Below are positions 44,323 through 54,230 of a DNA stretch of 64,000 nt, in pieces. Source of the DNA: Azospirillum sp. TSH64 (lineage in GTDB: Bacteria > Pseudomonadota > Alphaproteobacteria > Azospirillales > Azospirillaceae); assembly GCF_003116035.1 (NCBI RefSeq), contig NZ_LGQW01000001.1, positions 1-64,000 of the forward strand, written 5' to 3'. Below the pieces are notes generated by a model that had not been told where the DNA came from, did not search any database, and saw only the letters and a program-made list of their open reading frames with translations. The position numbers and the translations under genes were made by a program. Every line of letters begins with the position of its first letter. Position 1 is the stretch's first letter.

Positions 44323-46307
44323 CCCTGAACGAAGCGCTCCGGCTAGCGCTGGACCATTTCCGGGCCGGCCGTGCGGCCGAGGCGGAGCAGGTGTGCCGGG
44401 CGATCCTGAACGCCGTTCCCGACCAGGGCGAGGTTACCCAGCTGCTGGGCACGGTGGTGATGATGCAGAACCGCCCGCAGGAGGCGGAGACCATCCTGCG
44501 CCAGTCGATCGCGATTCGTCCCGATCTGTCCGACAGCCACAGCAATCTCGGCACCGTGCTGCAGTCGCTGGGCCGCATGGGCGAGTCCCTGGCCGCCCAC
44601 GACCGCTGTGTCCAGCTGACCCCCGGCACGCCGGAGGGCTACGTCAACCGCGGATCGACCCGGCTGGCGCTTGGCGACCGCAACGGGGCGGCGACCGATT
44701 TCGCCCGCGCGCTCCGGCTGCGGCCGATCGACGTGCTCGCCGCCGCCAATCTCGGCGTGGCGCTCCGCGAGGGGCAGCGGATGGCCGAGGCGATCCGCGC
44801 CCTGACGCGGGCGCTGGTCATCGAGCCCGGCAATGGCGAGGCGATGCTCGGCTATGCCCACGCCCTGCGCGAACTGAGCCGCCTGGGCGAGGCGGAGACC
44901 GCCTATGCCCGCGCGGTGACGCTGACGCCGGCCAAGACCGAAGCCCTGTGCTACCACCTCTACCTCAAGCAGACGCTGTGCGCCTGGGGCGATTACGACC
45001 GGCTGTGCGCCCGGGTGAGGGAGACCATCGACCGCGACGGCGGCGTCGTCATCCCGCTGGCCACCCTGTCGATCGAGACCACGCCGGCCCAGCAGGACCG
45101 CTCGGCCCGGCTGTTCTACGACCGCCTGGTCAAGCGCGCCTCCACCCCGCCGATGCCGGCGCGGGCCACCCCCAGGCCCGACGGCCGGCTGCGCATCGCC
45201 TATGTCTCGGCCGATTTCCACGAGCATGCCACCGCCTATCTGGCGGCCGAGCTGTTCGAACTGCACGCCCGCGACCGCTTCGAGGTGCTGGCCTATTCCT
45301 ACGGCCCCGACGACGGCAGCGCCATGCGCCAGCGGCTGGTGAAGGCCTTCGACCGCTTCCGCGACATCCGCAGCGTGCCGCTGGACGCCGTCGCCCGCCG
45401 CATGGCCGACGACGGCGTCGACATCATGGTCGACCTGAAGGGCTATACGAAGCAGACCCGGCTCGACCTGCTGTCGCGCCGGCTGGCGCCGGTCGAGGTC
45501 AGTTACCTGGGCTATCCCGGCACCATCGGCTGCCCGCACATGGATTACGTGATCGGCGACCGCTTCGTCACCCCGCCGGAGCACCAGCCCTTCTATGCCG
45601 AGCGGCTGGCGATCCTGCCCGACGCCTACCAGATCAACGACCGCCACCGCCCGCTGCCCGACGCGGTGCCGTCGCGGGCCGACTGCGGCCTGCCGGAGGA
45701 CGGCGTCGTCTTCGCCGCCTTCAACACCGCCTACAAGATCAGCCCCGCCATGTTCGCCCTATGGATGCGCATCCTGAAGCGGGTACCGGGATCGGTGCTG
45801 TGGCTGTTCGAGGCCAACCCGCTGGCTGCCGGCAACCTGAAGGCCGCGGCCGAGGCCCAGGGCGTCGACCCGGCCCGGCTGGTCTTCGCCCCGCCCCGCC
45901 CGCTGGCCGCGCACATCGCCCGCTACCGCGTCGCCGACCTGGCGCTCGACACCCTGCCCTATACCGGCCACACCACCACCAGCGACGCGCTGTGGGCGGG
46001 CTGCCCGGTGGTGACCTGCCTGGGCGAGACCTTCGCCTCCCGGGTGGCGGCGAGCCTGCTGAACGCCGCCGGCCTGCCGGAGACGGTGACGCGGTCGCTG
46101 GCCGACTACGAGGATCTGGCGGTGGCGCTCGCCGGCGATCCCGACCGGCGCGCCGGCTTCCGCAAGCGGCTGGAAGAGGGTCGGATGACGGCGCCGCTGT
46201 TCGACAGCCGCCGCTTCGCCCGCAACCTGGAACACGCCTATCAGGTCATGTGGTCGCTGCACCAAGCCGGCCGGCCGCCCCAGGGGTTCATCCTGCCGGC
46301 CGGCTGA
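44319..46307 (+). CDS. TPR / GT41 (O-GlcNAc-transferase-like) enzyme
   Basis: 662 residues from ATG 44319, overlapping the previous stop as ATGA. TPR units span about 1-215. The catalytic part has 'RIAYVSADFHEHATAYLAAE', 'GVDIMVDLKGYTKQTRLDLL', 'VEVSYLGYPGTIGCPHMDYV', 'VFAAFNTAYKISPAMFALWM' and 'LDTLPYTGHTTTSDALWAGC', the GT41 signature set. It is paralogous to the gene at 29549. Likely transfers a sugar to a protein acceptor. A strong hairpin follows the stop codon. Confidence 0.88.
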   Translation: MTLNEALRLALDHFRAGRAAEAEQVCRAILNAVPDQGEVTQLLGTVVMMQNRPQEAETILRQSIAIRPDLSDSHSNLGTVLQSLGRMGESLAAHDRCVQLTPGTPEGYVNRGSTRLALGDRNGAATDFARALRLRPIDVLAAANLGVALREGQRMAEAIRALTRALVIEPGNGEAMLGYAHALRELSRLGEAETAYARAVTLTPAKTEALCYHLYLKQTLCAWGDYDRLCARVRETIDRDGGVVIPLATLSIETTPAQQDRSARLFYDRLVKRASTPPMPARATPRPDGRLRIAYVSADFHEHATAYLAAELFELHARDRFEVLAYSYGPDDGSAMRQRLVKAFDRFRDIRSVPLDAVARRMADDGVDIMVDLKGYTKQTRLDLLSRRLAPVEVSYLGYPGTIGCPHMDYVIGDRFVTPPEHQPFYAERLAILPDAYQINDRHRPLPDAVPSRADCGLPEDGVVFAAFNTAYKISPAMFALWMRILKRVPGSVLWLFEANPLAAGNLKAAAEAQGVDPARLVFAPPRPLAAHIARYRVADLALDTLPYTGHTTTSDALWAGCPVVTCLGETFASRVAASLLNAAGLPETVTRSLADYEDLAVALAGDPDRRAGFRKRLEEGRMTAPLFDSRRFARNLEHAYQVMWSLHQAGRPPQGFILPAG

Positions 46308-46310
46308 GCC

Positions 46311-46347
46311 CGGACCGGGACGAGGACACGTCCTTAGTCCCGGTCCG
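46311..46347 (+). terminator. Hairpin after the GT41 gene
   Basis: GGACCGGGAC (46312-46321) pairs with GTCCCGGTCC (46337-46346), extended by one more pair, and the loop contains a further AGGAC/GTCCT pairing. It starts four bases after the stop. No long T tract follows, so efficiency is uncertain. Confidence 0.6.
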
Positions 46348-46635
46348 CTTTCCGCCGCAGGCCTATCTAAGCATGCATCGTCGCGCAACGACCGTGTTTC
46401 AAAGTTGCAACTTGATGCAAAATCCCTAACCAGGTCGTAAGCAACTTTGCTAGCATACCGCTTAAGGATATTCCTTTGTTGGTATGGCTGACGCAATGCC
46501 GAGAAATACTTTGGTCTCTAAATTTCTTTTGACCGTTTCCACATCCCCGACGGTCTACGGGTTGAGCCTGCTCCGGTGCGCTTCAACGCGCCATCGCCCT
46601 TGCCGCGGGCGGGCCGCCGTGCCGGGAGAGGCGCG
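46348..46635. other. AT-rich spacer, probable control region
   Basis: Bases 46370-46560 are distinctly AT-rich for this genome and precede a gene with a good ribosome site (GGGAGAGG). A near-palindromic TTGCAACTTGATGCAA occurs at about 46403-46418. It probably contains the promoter of the next gene; no exact boxes are assigned. Confidence 0.4.
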
Positions 46636-48948
46636 ATGAACGCGCTCAGTCCGTTCAGGGCCGTCGCCCAGGAGAGTGCCACCTACCAGGGCCGGCTGGA
46701 GTTCGTGACCAGCCGCAAGATCTACGGCTGGCTGCACAACCAAAGCAACCCTGCCAAGGAATGTCTGGTCGACCTGTACGTCGACGGCCGTTTTCTCGGC
46801 ACCCATGCCTGCAACGAGCATCACAAGGCGCTGACCAACCTGTCCGGCCGCAACGGCTTTCTCGCTTTCAACATTCCCCTGCCCGAGGGCCTGCTGTCGA
46901 CCGAGGACTGCTGCGTGGACGTCAAAATCCACGGGACGGCGGCGTCGATCCCGGGCGCTCCCCTCGTCACCAATCTCCGCCGGGCGGTTATCGACAAGGC
47001 GCTGTCCGGCATGACGCCGGAGCGCCAGGCCTTGTGCGTGAACGCGCTGTCCAAGGCGGCCAGCCAGACCAAGCGCGGACGCGACCGGGCGGAGGATGCG
47101 CGGCTGATCCGCCCCGCCGAGGGCTTCGAGGGGGCCGAGCTGACCGTCGGCGGTTTTCTGGCGCACCAGCTCCACCGCTTGCAGGAAGCGCCCAATTTCC
47201 ATCTGCGCAGCGCCGCCGACCTGACCCGTTTCCTGGTGCTGCACGCCGAGCGCTTCGGCTTGGCCGATCATGCCTGGTGCCCGCTGCCGGCCGACGTGAC
47301 GGCCTATCTGGCTTCGGGCGACGAGGACGCCGCCGGCAACTTCCGCTCGCGCCTGTTCTCGGCCTACCAGCCGGCGGCAGGAATGGCGGCGGACAGCGGG
47401 ACGGACGCCTTGTGCGATCTGACCCACTGGATGTTCGGCAAGGCCCGCCTCCCCAAGCAGGCGTTGGCGCCGCGGCATGTGGAGGAGCTGAATGCACCGG
47501 CTGGGATCGACCGCCATGGGCTGATCTCGCGCTTTTACGCCGGCATGCATGGCCGCGACCCCGATCTCGCCGCCGCCTTCGATCTGCAGGACGACCGGAC
47601 GCTGTTTCTTCTGCTGCTGGCGATCTCGCTGTGGCTGGTGCGCTGGAATCTCGACGATCTGTTCCTGACCCCGGAGGTGCGCGCCCTGCTGGACGCGCCG
47701 GTCCGGCATGAAGGGCAGGTCATGACCGGGCTTGCCTATTTCTACGCGCGGCTGGGCGTCCCGGGGGCGCAGAGCCTGAGCCTTTCGGCGCTGTGCCAGC
47801 GGCAGCGCGCGCCGGTGGTGCGCCACCTGCCGCGCACGGCCCAGGCCAAGGGCGTCAACCTGTTCGGCTATTTCGACGGCGGCACCGGCATCAGCCGCAA
47901 CGCCCTGTTCTCCCGCGATATCCTGCAGGACACCGGCTTCGGCGTGACGATGCCGATGATGGCCGTACCCGGCCGCCACACCGGCGAGGAGCTCTACCCG
48001 GTCAACCTGATCCATTTCGGCCTGCTGGGCGCGCCGGGCGACATGATCAACCATGGGCTGGAACGCTTCGCCGGGGCCTACAACATCGGCTTCTTCCTGT
48101 GGGAGACCAGCACCCTGCCCCGCTCGGCCCATCTGACGCTGGAGCTGATGGACGAGCTGTGGACGATGTCGAGCTTCTGCGCCGACGCGCTGGCCCAGCA
48201 TTTCAGCGGTCCCATCCATGTCGTGCCCAACTGCGTCGACGAGCGCGTGCTGAAGGCCGCCGCCGGCGAGCGGCCGAAGGCCGAACCCTTCACCTTCTAT
48301 TTCTGCTTCGATGCCCGCAGCTGGTACACGCGCAAGAACCCGCTGGCGGTGGCCCGCGCCTTCCGGAAAGCCTTCCCCCGCGAGACCGGGGTGCGGCTCG
48401 TCCTGCGCATCCGCTATCGGCAGGCCAGCCGGGGCGTCGCCGACCTCGCCCACAAGCTGGAGCTCGACCGTCTGGTCGGGAGCGACCCCCGCATCCTCGT
48501 GCGCGACCGCGAGCTGTCATACGCCGATTCCCTGGCCGAGATGCGCGCTTGCGACGCCTATGTCTCGCTGCACCGGGCGGAAGGCTTCGGCTACACCATG
48601 GTGGAGGCGATGATGATGGGCAAGCCGGTCATCGCCTCCCGCTATTCGGCCAACCTCGATTACATGAGCGACGAGACCGCCTTCCTGGTCGGTGGCCGGG
48701 AACGCTATCTGGAGAGCGACGAATATCTCGGCGTCACCCCCGGCGCCCGCTGGTTCGAGCCCGATGTCGGCCTGGCCGCCGAGGCGATGCGGCAGGTGTG
48801 GGAAGATCGCGGCGAGGCCAGACGGCGGGCGACGGCGGGCATGGCCGTCGCCCGCAGCCGCTTTGCCCGCCCGGTGCTGCAAGACCTCTATGCCTCCCGG
48901 ATTCATGCCTTGTTGGAAAGCGGCGTCTCAGCCATGGCGGAGGCATGA
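46636..48948 (+). CDS. Large GT4-type glycosyltransferase with N-terminal beta-sandwich-like module
   Basis: 770 residues from ATG 46636, which has GGGAGAGG upstream; an earlier in-frame start at 46576 lacks this. Residues about 18-100 form a module ('RLEFVTSRKIYGWLHNQSNP' ... 'GFLAFNIPLP') also seen in the proteins at 49385 and 54772. A long helical middle follows. The C-terminal ~350 residues are GT-B: 'KGVNLFGYFDGGTGISRNAL', 'FFLWETSTLPRSAHLTLELM', 'YVSLHRAEGFGYTMVEAMMM' and 'GKPVIASRYSANLDYMSDET'. It likely extends a surface polysaccharide or glycoprotein glycan. Confidence 0.8.
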   Translation: MNALSPFRAVAQESATYQGRLEFVTSRKIYGWLHNQSNPAKECLVDLYVDGRFLGTHACNEHHKALTNLSGRNGFLAFNIPLPEGLLSTEDCCVDVKIHGTAASIPGAPLVTNLRRAVIDKALSGMTPERQALCVNALSKAASQTKRGRDRAEDARLIRPAEGFEGAELTVGGFLAHQLHRLQEAPNFHLRSAADLTRFLVLHAERFGLADHAWCPLPADVTAYLASGDEDAAGNFRSRLFSAYQPAAGMAADSGTDALCDLTHWMFGKARLPKQALAPRHVEELNAPAGIDRHGLISRFYAGMHGRDPDLAAAFDLQDDRTLFLLLLAISLWLVRWNLDDLFLTPEVRALLDAPVRHEGQVMTGLAYFYARLGVPGAQSLSLSALCQRQRAPVVRHLPRTAQAKGVNLFGYFDGGTGISRNALFSRDILQDTGFGVTMPMMAVPGRHTGEELYPVNLIHFGLLGAPGDMINHGLERFAGAYNIGFFLWETSTLPRSAHLTLELMDELWTMSSFCADALAQHFSGPIHVVPNCVDERVLKAAAGERPKAEPFTFYFCFDARSWYTRKNPLAVARAFRKAFPRETGVRLVLRIRYRQASRGVADLAHKLELDRLVGSDPRILVRDRELSYADSLAEMRACDAYVSLHRAEGFGYTMVEAMMMGKPVIASRYSANLDYMSDETAFLVGGRERYLESDEYLGVTPGARWFEPDVGLAAEAMRQVWEDRGEARRRATAGMAVARSRFARPVLQDLYASRIHALLESGVSAMAEA

Positions 48949-49384
48949 TCGCCCGACAAGCCCTGCGACCGCATGCCGCAGGGTGGCTCCCCGGAGCCCG
49001 CCATACCCTGCCAATTCAAGATGAGACTTGGCGGAAGCCTCTTTAATCCTTCGCTCCGCGCCTCTCCCCCACCTACAGCGGCTCTCTCATGCTCCCCCGC
49101 CCTGCAAACACAATATCCTTAACCGAAGATTGAGAAATCTATATTTGGTGCGCTTGTATTGTCACATGAGTTATACAACCACACAATAAGGTTGATTTTC
49201 TTTTTGTCCTTTGGCTATAGACCGATCAGGAGTTACCCTGATATTCCATTTGGCGTTCCCATCCAAGGTTGGGGACTCGGAATAGGAACTTGGCACTGAC
49301 TGCCACGGCTGGATCAGAGGTGATGGAGGTCGGTCACTGCATCCTCCGGTATGTCATCCGGAGGGATCGGGCCTGACCGTCGGG
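48949..49384. other. Gene-free spacer, AT-rich in its second half
   Basis: No coding frame. Bases 49090-49230 are AT-rich relative to the genome and hold promoter-like sequences upstream of the gene at 49385. Nothing else was recognised. Confidence 0.5.
49192..49220 (+). promoter_or_regulatory. Candidate sigma-70 promoter
   Basis: TTGATT (49192-49197), 17 bases, CTATAG (49215-49220), in an AT-rich stretch about 165 bases ahead of the next gene. The match is moderate and not confirmed. Confidence 0.3.
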
Positions 49385-52069
49385 ATGGGGAAGATGGGGA
49401 TGGATGGCGGTCTGAAGCTGGTTGGGAACGCAGCGGCGCCGGCGCAAGGCCGGGGCACCGCGGCGCGCACCAGCCTCGAGGATGCGTTCAACGGCTATCG
49501 CCTCTTCTTCGGCCGCCAGCCGGCCAGCGTCGAGGAGATCACCGCCGCCACCGGCTGCACTCTCGGTGAATTCCTCGGCCTCTACCTGATGCGCAAGGAG
49601 TTCCTCAACGGCGTCGTCGCCAACCTCACCGGCACGGCGGTGCTGCCGCACATCGTCCTGGCACCGGCGCCGGACGAGGCCTTGAGGCACTGGGCGCTGG
49701 ACCGCCTGCCCCTGTCGGCCGCCGCGCGCGAGCGCCTTGCCACCAGCCGTTCCTGGCGCTTCTGGCTGCTGACCATCCTGCGCGACGACGGCTTCCGCGC
49801 CGGCTTGCCGGCCGGGGTGGGCGACTGGCTGGCCGGCTGCGGCCTGGAGGGCCGGCTGGCGGCGCTGGAGCTCGCCCCCACCCGCCGCCTGATCGGCGAG
49901 CTGTCGCACAGCGGAGCCGGCACCGTGTCGGGCTGGTGCGCCAACGCCAGCGATTTTTCCGAGCGCATCGTGCTGGAGTTGACGCTCGGCGGCCGCTTCA
50001 TCGGCGCGGCGTGCTGCGACCGCTTCGTCCCCGGCCTGGGCGAGCGCATCGGCAGCGGCGGCGAGCACGGCTTCAGCTTCGACATCCCGACGGCCCATGC
50101 CGACCTCGCCGCCCGCGGCGCGATGCTGCGGGTCTGCGACGCCCAGTCCAAGGCCCCCTTCGGCAGCGACCTCTACGTCAAGAGCAATTTGCCGGCCGCC
50201 CTCGACGAGCTCGGCCAGATGCTGGCCGCCATCCAGTCGGTGAAGGAAACCCTCGCCAGCCTGGAGCGGCAGCTTCCCCATGCCCTGCGCAATATCAGCC
50301 CGCCGCTGTCGGCCTATGGCAGCCTGAAGGCGCAGGGACTGCTGGCCTGCCACCGCCCGCCGGCCGGACAGGCCATTCCCGCCGCCGCGGCGGACGTCAC
50401 CGTCAACCTCATCCTGTGGCCTCATCCTGTGGACGGGGGCGCCCTGGCGCCGGCGCCGCTGCGCCGCATGCTCGCCTCGCTGGCTGCGCAGTCGCATGGC
50501 CGCTGGATGGTGACGGTGCTGGACGATGATGACGGCGGCGACAGTGACGGCGGCGGCCTCGGCGACGAGGCGCGGGCGCTGCTCCGCCCGCTGGAGGATG
50601 CCGGCCGCCTGGTGGTCGCAGCCCCGGCGGCCCTGCCCCGCCTGCTGGCCGGCCATCCCGCCCTGGCGGCGGCCGGCGGCCATCTGCTGGTCGGCCGCGC
50701 CGGCATCCTGCGGCCGGACGCGCTGGCCGCCTTCCTCGGCGCGCTGGAGCCGGGGACCGCCGGCCGCGCCGCCGTCGCCTACAGCGACCATGACGTCGCC
50801 ATCGCCGGCCGCGGCGGCAAGGCCGCGCAGCTCCTCCCGGTGTTCAAGCCGGACTTCGACCCGGTGATGCTGCTGGCCTACGACTATCTCGGCCCGATCG
50901 CCATGGTGGCCGCGGACGCGCTGCTGAAGGCCTTCGCCGTCGCCGACGGGGTGCCGCCGTCCGGGATGCACGACCTGATGCTGCGGCTGGCCGATTGCGC
51001 CGCGTCGGGCGGCATCCGCCACATCGCATCGGTGCTCTACGGGCTGGAGCAGGCCGTCGACCTGCGCGACCCCGCCGGCCTGCCCCGCCTGCTGGCCGGC
51101 GAGCCGGCGGCGGTCGAGGCCTGGGCCGGACGCCGCGGCCTGGAGCTGCGGGCGCGGCGGGCGCCGCTGGTCAGCGAGGATGGCGAGGCCGGCCAGACCC
51201 TGGTCGAGGCCTGCGACATCGAGTTCCCCGCGGCCGATCTGCCGCCGGTCAGCATCATCGTGCCGACCCGCAACTCTCCGGTCCTGCTGCGCAACTGCCT
51301 GGATTCCCTGCTGCGCACCCGCCAAGCCTATGGCGGGCCGCTGCAGATCCTGGTGATCGACCACGAGAACGAGGATCCCGACAGCGTCGGGCTGATCGCC
51401 GCCATGCGCGCCCAGCGCGGCGTCGACGTCATGCCCTATCGCGGTCCCTTCAACTGGGCGCTGATGAACAATCTGGCCGCCGCCCAGGCGAGCGGCGAGG
51501 TGCTGGTCTTCCTGAACGACGACGCCATGGCCGCCGACCCCCGCTGGCTGGCCCGCGCGGTGGCGACGCTGCGCCTGCCCGAGGTGGGGGTGGTGGGCGC
51601 GCGCCTGCTCTACGGCGACGGCAGCATCCAGCATGCCGGCGTGGTCACCAGCCAGGAGCAGGGGGCGGTGCATGAGGCGATCGGCGTGCGCGGCGACGAA
51701 GGCGGCTATCTCGGCCGCAACCTCGTGCTGCGCTCCGCCGCCGCGGTGACCGGCGCCTGCCTGATCACCCACCGGGCGGTGTTCGAGGAGGTCGGCGGCT
51801 TCGATGCCGGCTGGCCCGTCAACTGGAACGACATCACCTATTGTCTGGCGGCGCGCAAGGCCGGGCGGCGGGTGGTCTATGATCCCGCCGTCTGCCTGTA
51901 CCACCATGAATCGAAGACGCGCGGATACCTGTTCGGTCAAGCCGCGCATGACGTCCATCAGAACGACCTGAACCGGCTGCGGGCCGACTGGTCGGAGTAT
52001 CTGGAGGATCCGTTCCACAACCCGGCCTTCAACCGCATCGCGTTGCCCTTCGTGAGGATGACGCTGTGA
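49385..52069 (+). CDS. Multidomain glycosyltransferase (GT2) with accessory modules
   Basis: 894 residues. The first ATG at 49385 is used; the ATG at residue 6 is also possible. Residues about 33-75 resemble a DUF4214-type helical segment ('FNGYRLFFGRQPASVEEITA'). About 165-250 is the beta-sandwich-like module ('GTVSGWCANASDFSERIVLE' ... 'GFSFDIP'). About 290-600 is a degenerate GT-A-like half. About 615-860 is a full GT2 domain with 'PPVSIIVPTRNSPVLLRNCL', a DxD-like 'VLVFLNDDAMAADPRWLARA' and 'GGFDAGWPVNWNDITYCLAA', as in rhamnosyltransferase-type enzymes. It likely elongates a surface glycan. Confidence 0.83.
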   Translation: MGKMGMDGGLKLVGNAAAPAQGRGTAARTSLEDAFNGYRLFFGRQPASVEEITAATGCTLGEFLGLYLMRKEFLNGVVANLTGTAVLPHIVLAPAPDEALRHWALDRLPLSAAARERLATSRSWRFWLLTILRDDGFRAGLPAGVGDWLAGCGLEGRLAALELAPTRRLIGELSHSGAGTVSGWCANASDFSERIVLELTLGGRFIGAACCDRFVPGLGERIGSGGEHGFSFDIPTAHADLAARGAMLRVCDAQSKAPFGSDLYVKSNLPAALDELGQMLAAIQSVKETLASLERQLPHALRNISPPLSAYGSLKAQGLLACHRPPAGQAIPAAAADVTVNLILWPHPVDGGALAPAPLRRMLASLAAQSHGRWMVTVLDDDDGGDSDGGGLGDEARALLRPLEDAGRLVVAAPAALPRLLAGHPALAAAGGHLLVGRAGILRPDALAAFLGALEPGTAGRAAVAYSDHDVAIAGRGGKAAQLLPVFKPDFDPVMLLAYDYLGPIAMVAADALLKAFAVADGVPPSGMHDLMLRLADCAASGGIRHIASVLYGLEQAVDLRDPAGLPRLLAGEPAAVEAWAGRRGLELRARRAPLVSEDGEAGQTLVEACDIEFPAADLPPVSIIVPTRNSPVLLRNCLDSLLRTRQAYGGPLQILVIDHENEDPDSVGLIAAMRAQRGVDVMPYRGPFNWALMNNLAAAQASGEVLVFLNDDAMAADPRWLARAVATLRLPEVGVVGARLLYGDGSIQHAGVVTSQEQGAVHEAIGVRGDEGGYLGRNLVLRSAAAVTGACLITHRAVFEEVGGFDAGWPVNWNDITYCLAARKAGRRVVYDPAVCLYHHESKTRGYLFGQAAHDVHQNDLNRLRADWSEYLEDPFHNPAFNRIALPFVRMTL

Positions 52070-52196
52070 GACGAAGCCATGAGGCGAGGGACAGGGTGCC
52101 GAATCCTCCAAGCCATCGGGCCTTCCCGATCGTGCACAAGCCTTGCCGGCCTCTCACGCAGCGTGCTCTAGGCCCGTGCCATTGGACATCCGCCTG

Positions 52197-54230
52197 ATGG
52201 ATGGTTCCGTGAACCCCATTTCCCCGGTCGAAATGTCGGAGAACACCGCCGAGCGCACCGGCGCGTCGGCGCGCCCGCGGCTGGGCGGGGTCGGGCAGAC
52301 CATCTGGCTGACCCGACCCGACCTGCGCGCGCTGTGCGGGGACGACCTGGAACGCTTCGAATGGTGGCTGCTGCTGAACGGCGCGCGCGAGTACCGCGCG
52401 CTGGCGGAGACGGATTTTGCCGTCTCCCCGTATCTCCTGACCGAGCCGGCGGCGGAGGCTCTCCCGGAGGTGCGCCCGACGCTGACCCGCTTCATGACGC
52501 TGGTCCGGACCATGCGGCCCGACCTGCAGGACGCCTTCGACCTGCGGACGGTGGAGTGCCAGCAAGGCTTCGTCTGGTGGTATTTCATCCAGGGCTCGGC
52601 CGAACTGCGCCTCGGCCGTTTCGTCACCGAGGAGCAGAAGCGTTTCCTGAACGAGCCGGACGGGCGCGTCCCCGCCTTCGGCACCCTGGCGATCACCCGC
52701 CTGATGGTGCAGCTGTGGCTGCGGCGTCCGGACCTCCAGACGCGCTTTCCGCTGGATGCCCACAGCGGGCGCCTCGCCTTCCTGGTGTGGTACTTCACGC
52801 AAGGTCTTGCCGAGACGCAGCTGGCCGACATCGTTGATGCCCCCCAGGCGCGCGCCCTTCTCGTCCCCGTCCCCGGGGCTCCACGGCTGCCGCCGGTCCT
52901 GGCGATGATCTGGTCCAGCGACGCCGCCCTCCAGGCGCGCTTCGCGGACCCGCTCGGCCCCGAATTCGCTCGATGGGCGCGCATTGAGGGGCCTGACCAT
53001 TCCCTGATCCTCAAGCGGCTGGCCGATATGGACATGCTGGACAGGGACATGCTGGACAGGGCCCCCCCGGCGACCATGAAGGCGCCTGCGGTCCAGGCGA
53101 GCCACCGCACTCTGCCGTTCGGCCTCAACCTGATCGGCTACGCCCGCGGGCAGTTCGGCATCGGCGAGGATGTCCGCATGGCGGCGCTCGCCATGCAGGC
53201 GGCCGGCATTCCCTTCAGCATCTACAATGTCGAGCCCGGGCGCGAGGTGTGCCAGGGCGACGACAGCGTCGATGCGCTGATCACCGACCGGCTTCCCTAT
53301 GCGGTCAATTTGCTGTGCACGACCGGCATCGAGACCGCGCGCCTCGCCGCGGTGGAAGGATCGGCGCTGTTCGACGGGCGCCGCACCATCGGCTATTGGC
53401 CATGGGAGCTGCCGGAGTGGCCCAAGGAGTGGCACCATGCCTATGACCTCGTCGACGAGGTCTGGGGGTCGAGCCGCTACACCTACGAGGCCTTTGCCAA
53501 GAGCAGCCCGAAGCCGGTGCGGCACCTGCCCATGGCGGTTGCGGTGGACGCGACCGCGGGGCTGAGCCGGCGTGACTTCGGTCTGCCCGAGAACCGCTTC
53601 CTCTTCGTCTTTTCCTTCGACGTCCTGTCCAGCTTGGCCCGGAAGAACCCGCAGGCCTGCGTGCGGGCCTTCAAGCAGGCCTTCCCGCTTGGGCATGAGC
53701 CGGTCGGGCTGGTGGTCAAGGCGATGCGCGGGACGCCGGAGAACCCGGTTTGGCAGGCGCTTTTGGAGGAGGCCCGGGCCGACCGGCGCATCACCATCAT
53801 CGACGAGACGCTGAGCCGGGGCGCGGTGCTCGACCTCTACCGGGCGTGCGATGCCTTCGTCTCGCTGCACCGGGCCGAGGGTTTCGGGCGCGGGATCGCC
53901 GAGGCGATGATGCTGGGCAAGCCGGTAGTCGTCACCGGCTTCTCGGGCAACATGGACTTCACGACACCGGGCAGCGCGGCGCTGGTCGACCACCGGTTGC
54001 GCCCGGTGTCGCCGCAGGAATACCCGTTCGCCGGCGGCCAGCTGTGGGCCGAGCCGGATGGAGCCCACGCCGCCTGGTGGATGCGGCGGCTGGTCGAGGA
54101 TGATTGGCTGCGCCGACGGCTGGCCGAGCAGGGGCAGAGGCTGACGGCGGCGACCTACGCGCCGGCAGCGGTCGGCGCGGGATATGCCGCCCTGCTGGGC
54201 TGGTCGGCACAGGCGGGTGCGGTCCGATGA
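52197..54230 (+). CDS. Large GT4-type glycosyltransferase
   Basis: 677 residues from ATG 52197; other in-frame starts (TTG 52143, GTG 52176, ATG 52233) cannot be excluded and no clear ribosome site decides. The N-terminal ~290 residues are helical and contain three related segments of 'TRLMVQLWLRRPDLQTRFPL' type. The C-terminal half is GT-B: 'GLNLIGYARGQFGIGEDVRM', 'IGYWPWELPEWPKEWHHAYD', 'VFSFDVLSSLARKNPQACVR', 'FVSLHRAEGFGRGIAEAMML' and 'GKPVVVTGFSGNMDF', a GT4-like layout shared with the gene at 46636. It overlaps the ManC-like fragment as ATGA. Confidence 0.82.
   Translation: MDGSVNPISPVEMSENTAERTGASARPRLGGVGQTIWLTRPDLRALCGDDLERFEWWLLLNGAREYRALAETDFAVSPYLLTEPAAEALPEVRPTLTRFMTLVRTMRPDLQDAFDLRTVECQQGFVWWYFIQGSAELRLGRFVTEEQKRFLNEPDGRVPAFGTLAITRLMVQLWLRRPDLQTRFPLDAHSGRLAFLVWYFTQGLAETQLADIVDAPQARALLVPVPGAPRLPPVLAMIWSSDAALQARFADPLGPEFARWARIEGPDHSLILKRLADMDMLDRDMLDRAPPATMKAPAVQASHRTLPFGLNLIGYARGQFGIGEDVRMAALAMQAAGIPFSIYNVEPGREVCQGDDSVDALITDRLPYAVNLLCTTGIETARLAAVEGSALFDGRRTIGYWPWELPEWPKEWHHAYDLVDEVWGSSRYTYEAFAKSSPKPVRHLPMAVAVDATAGLSRRDFGLPENRFLFVFSFDVLSSLARKNPQACVRAFKQAFPLGHEPVGLVVKAMRGTPENPVWQALLEEARADRRITIIDETLSRGAVLDLYRACDAFVSLHRAEGFGRGIAEAMMLGKPVVVTGFSGNMDFTTPGSAALVDHRLRPVSPQEYPFAGGQLWAEPDGAHAAWWMRRLVEDDWLRRRLAEQGQRLTAATYAPAAVGAGYAALLGWSAQAGAVR

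Noticed and set aside
49334..52111. Minus-strand frame of 925 codons
   Set aside because: Antisense shadow of the GT2 gene with no motifs.
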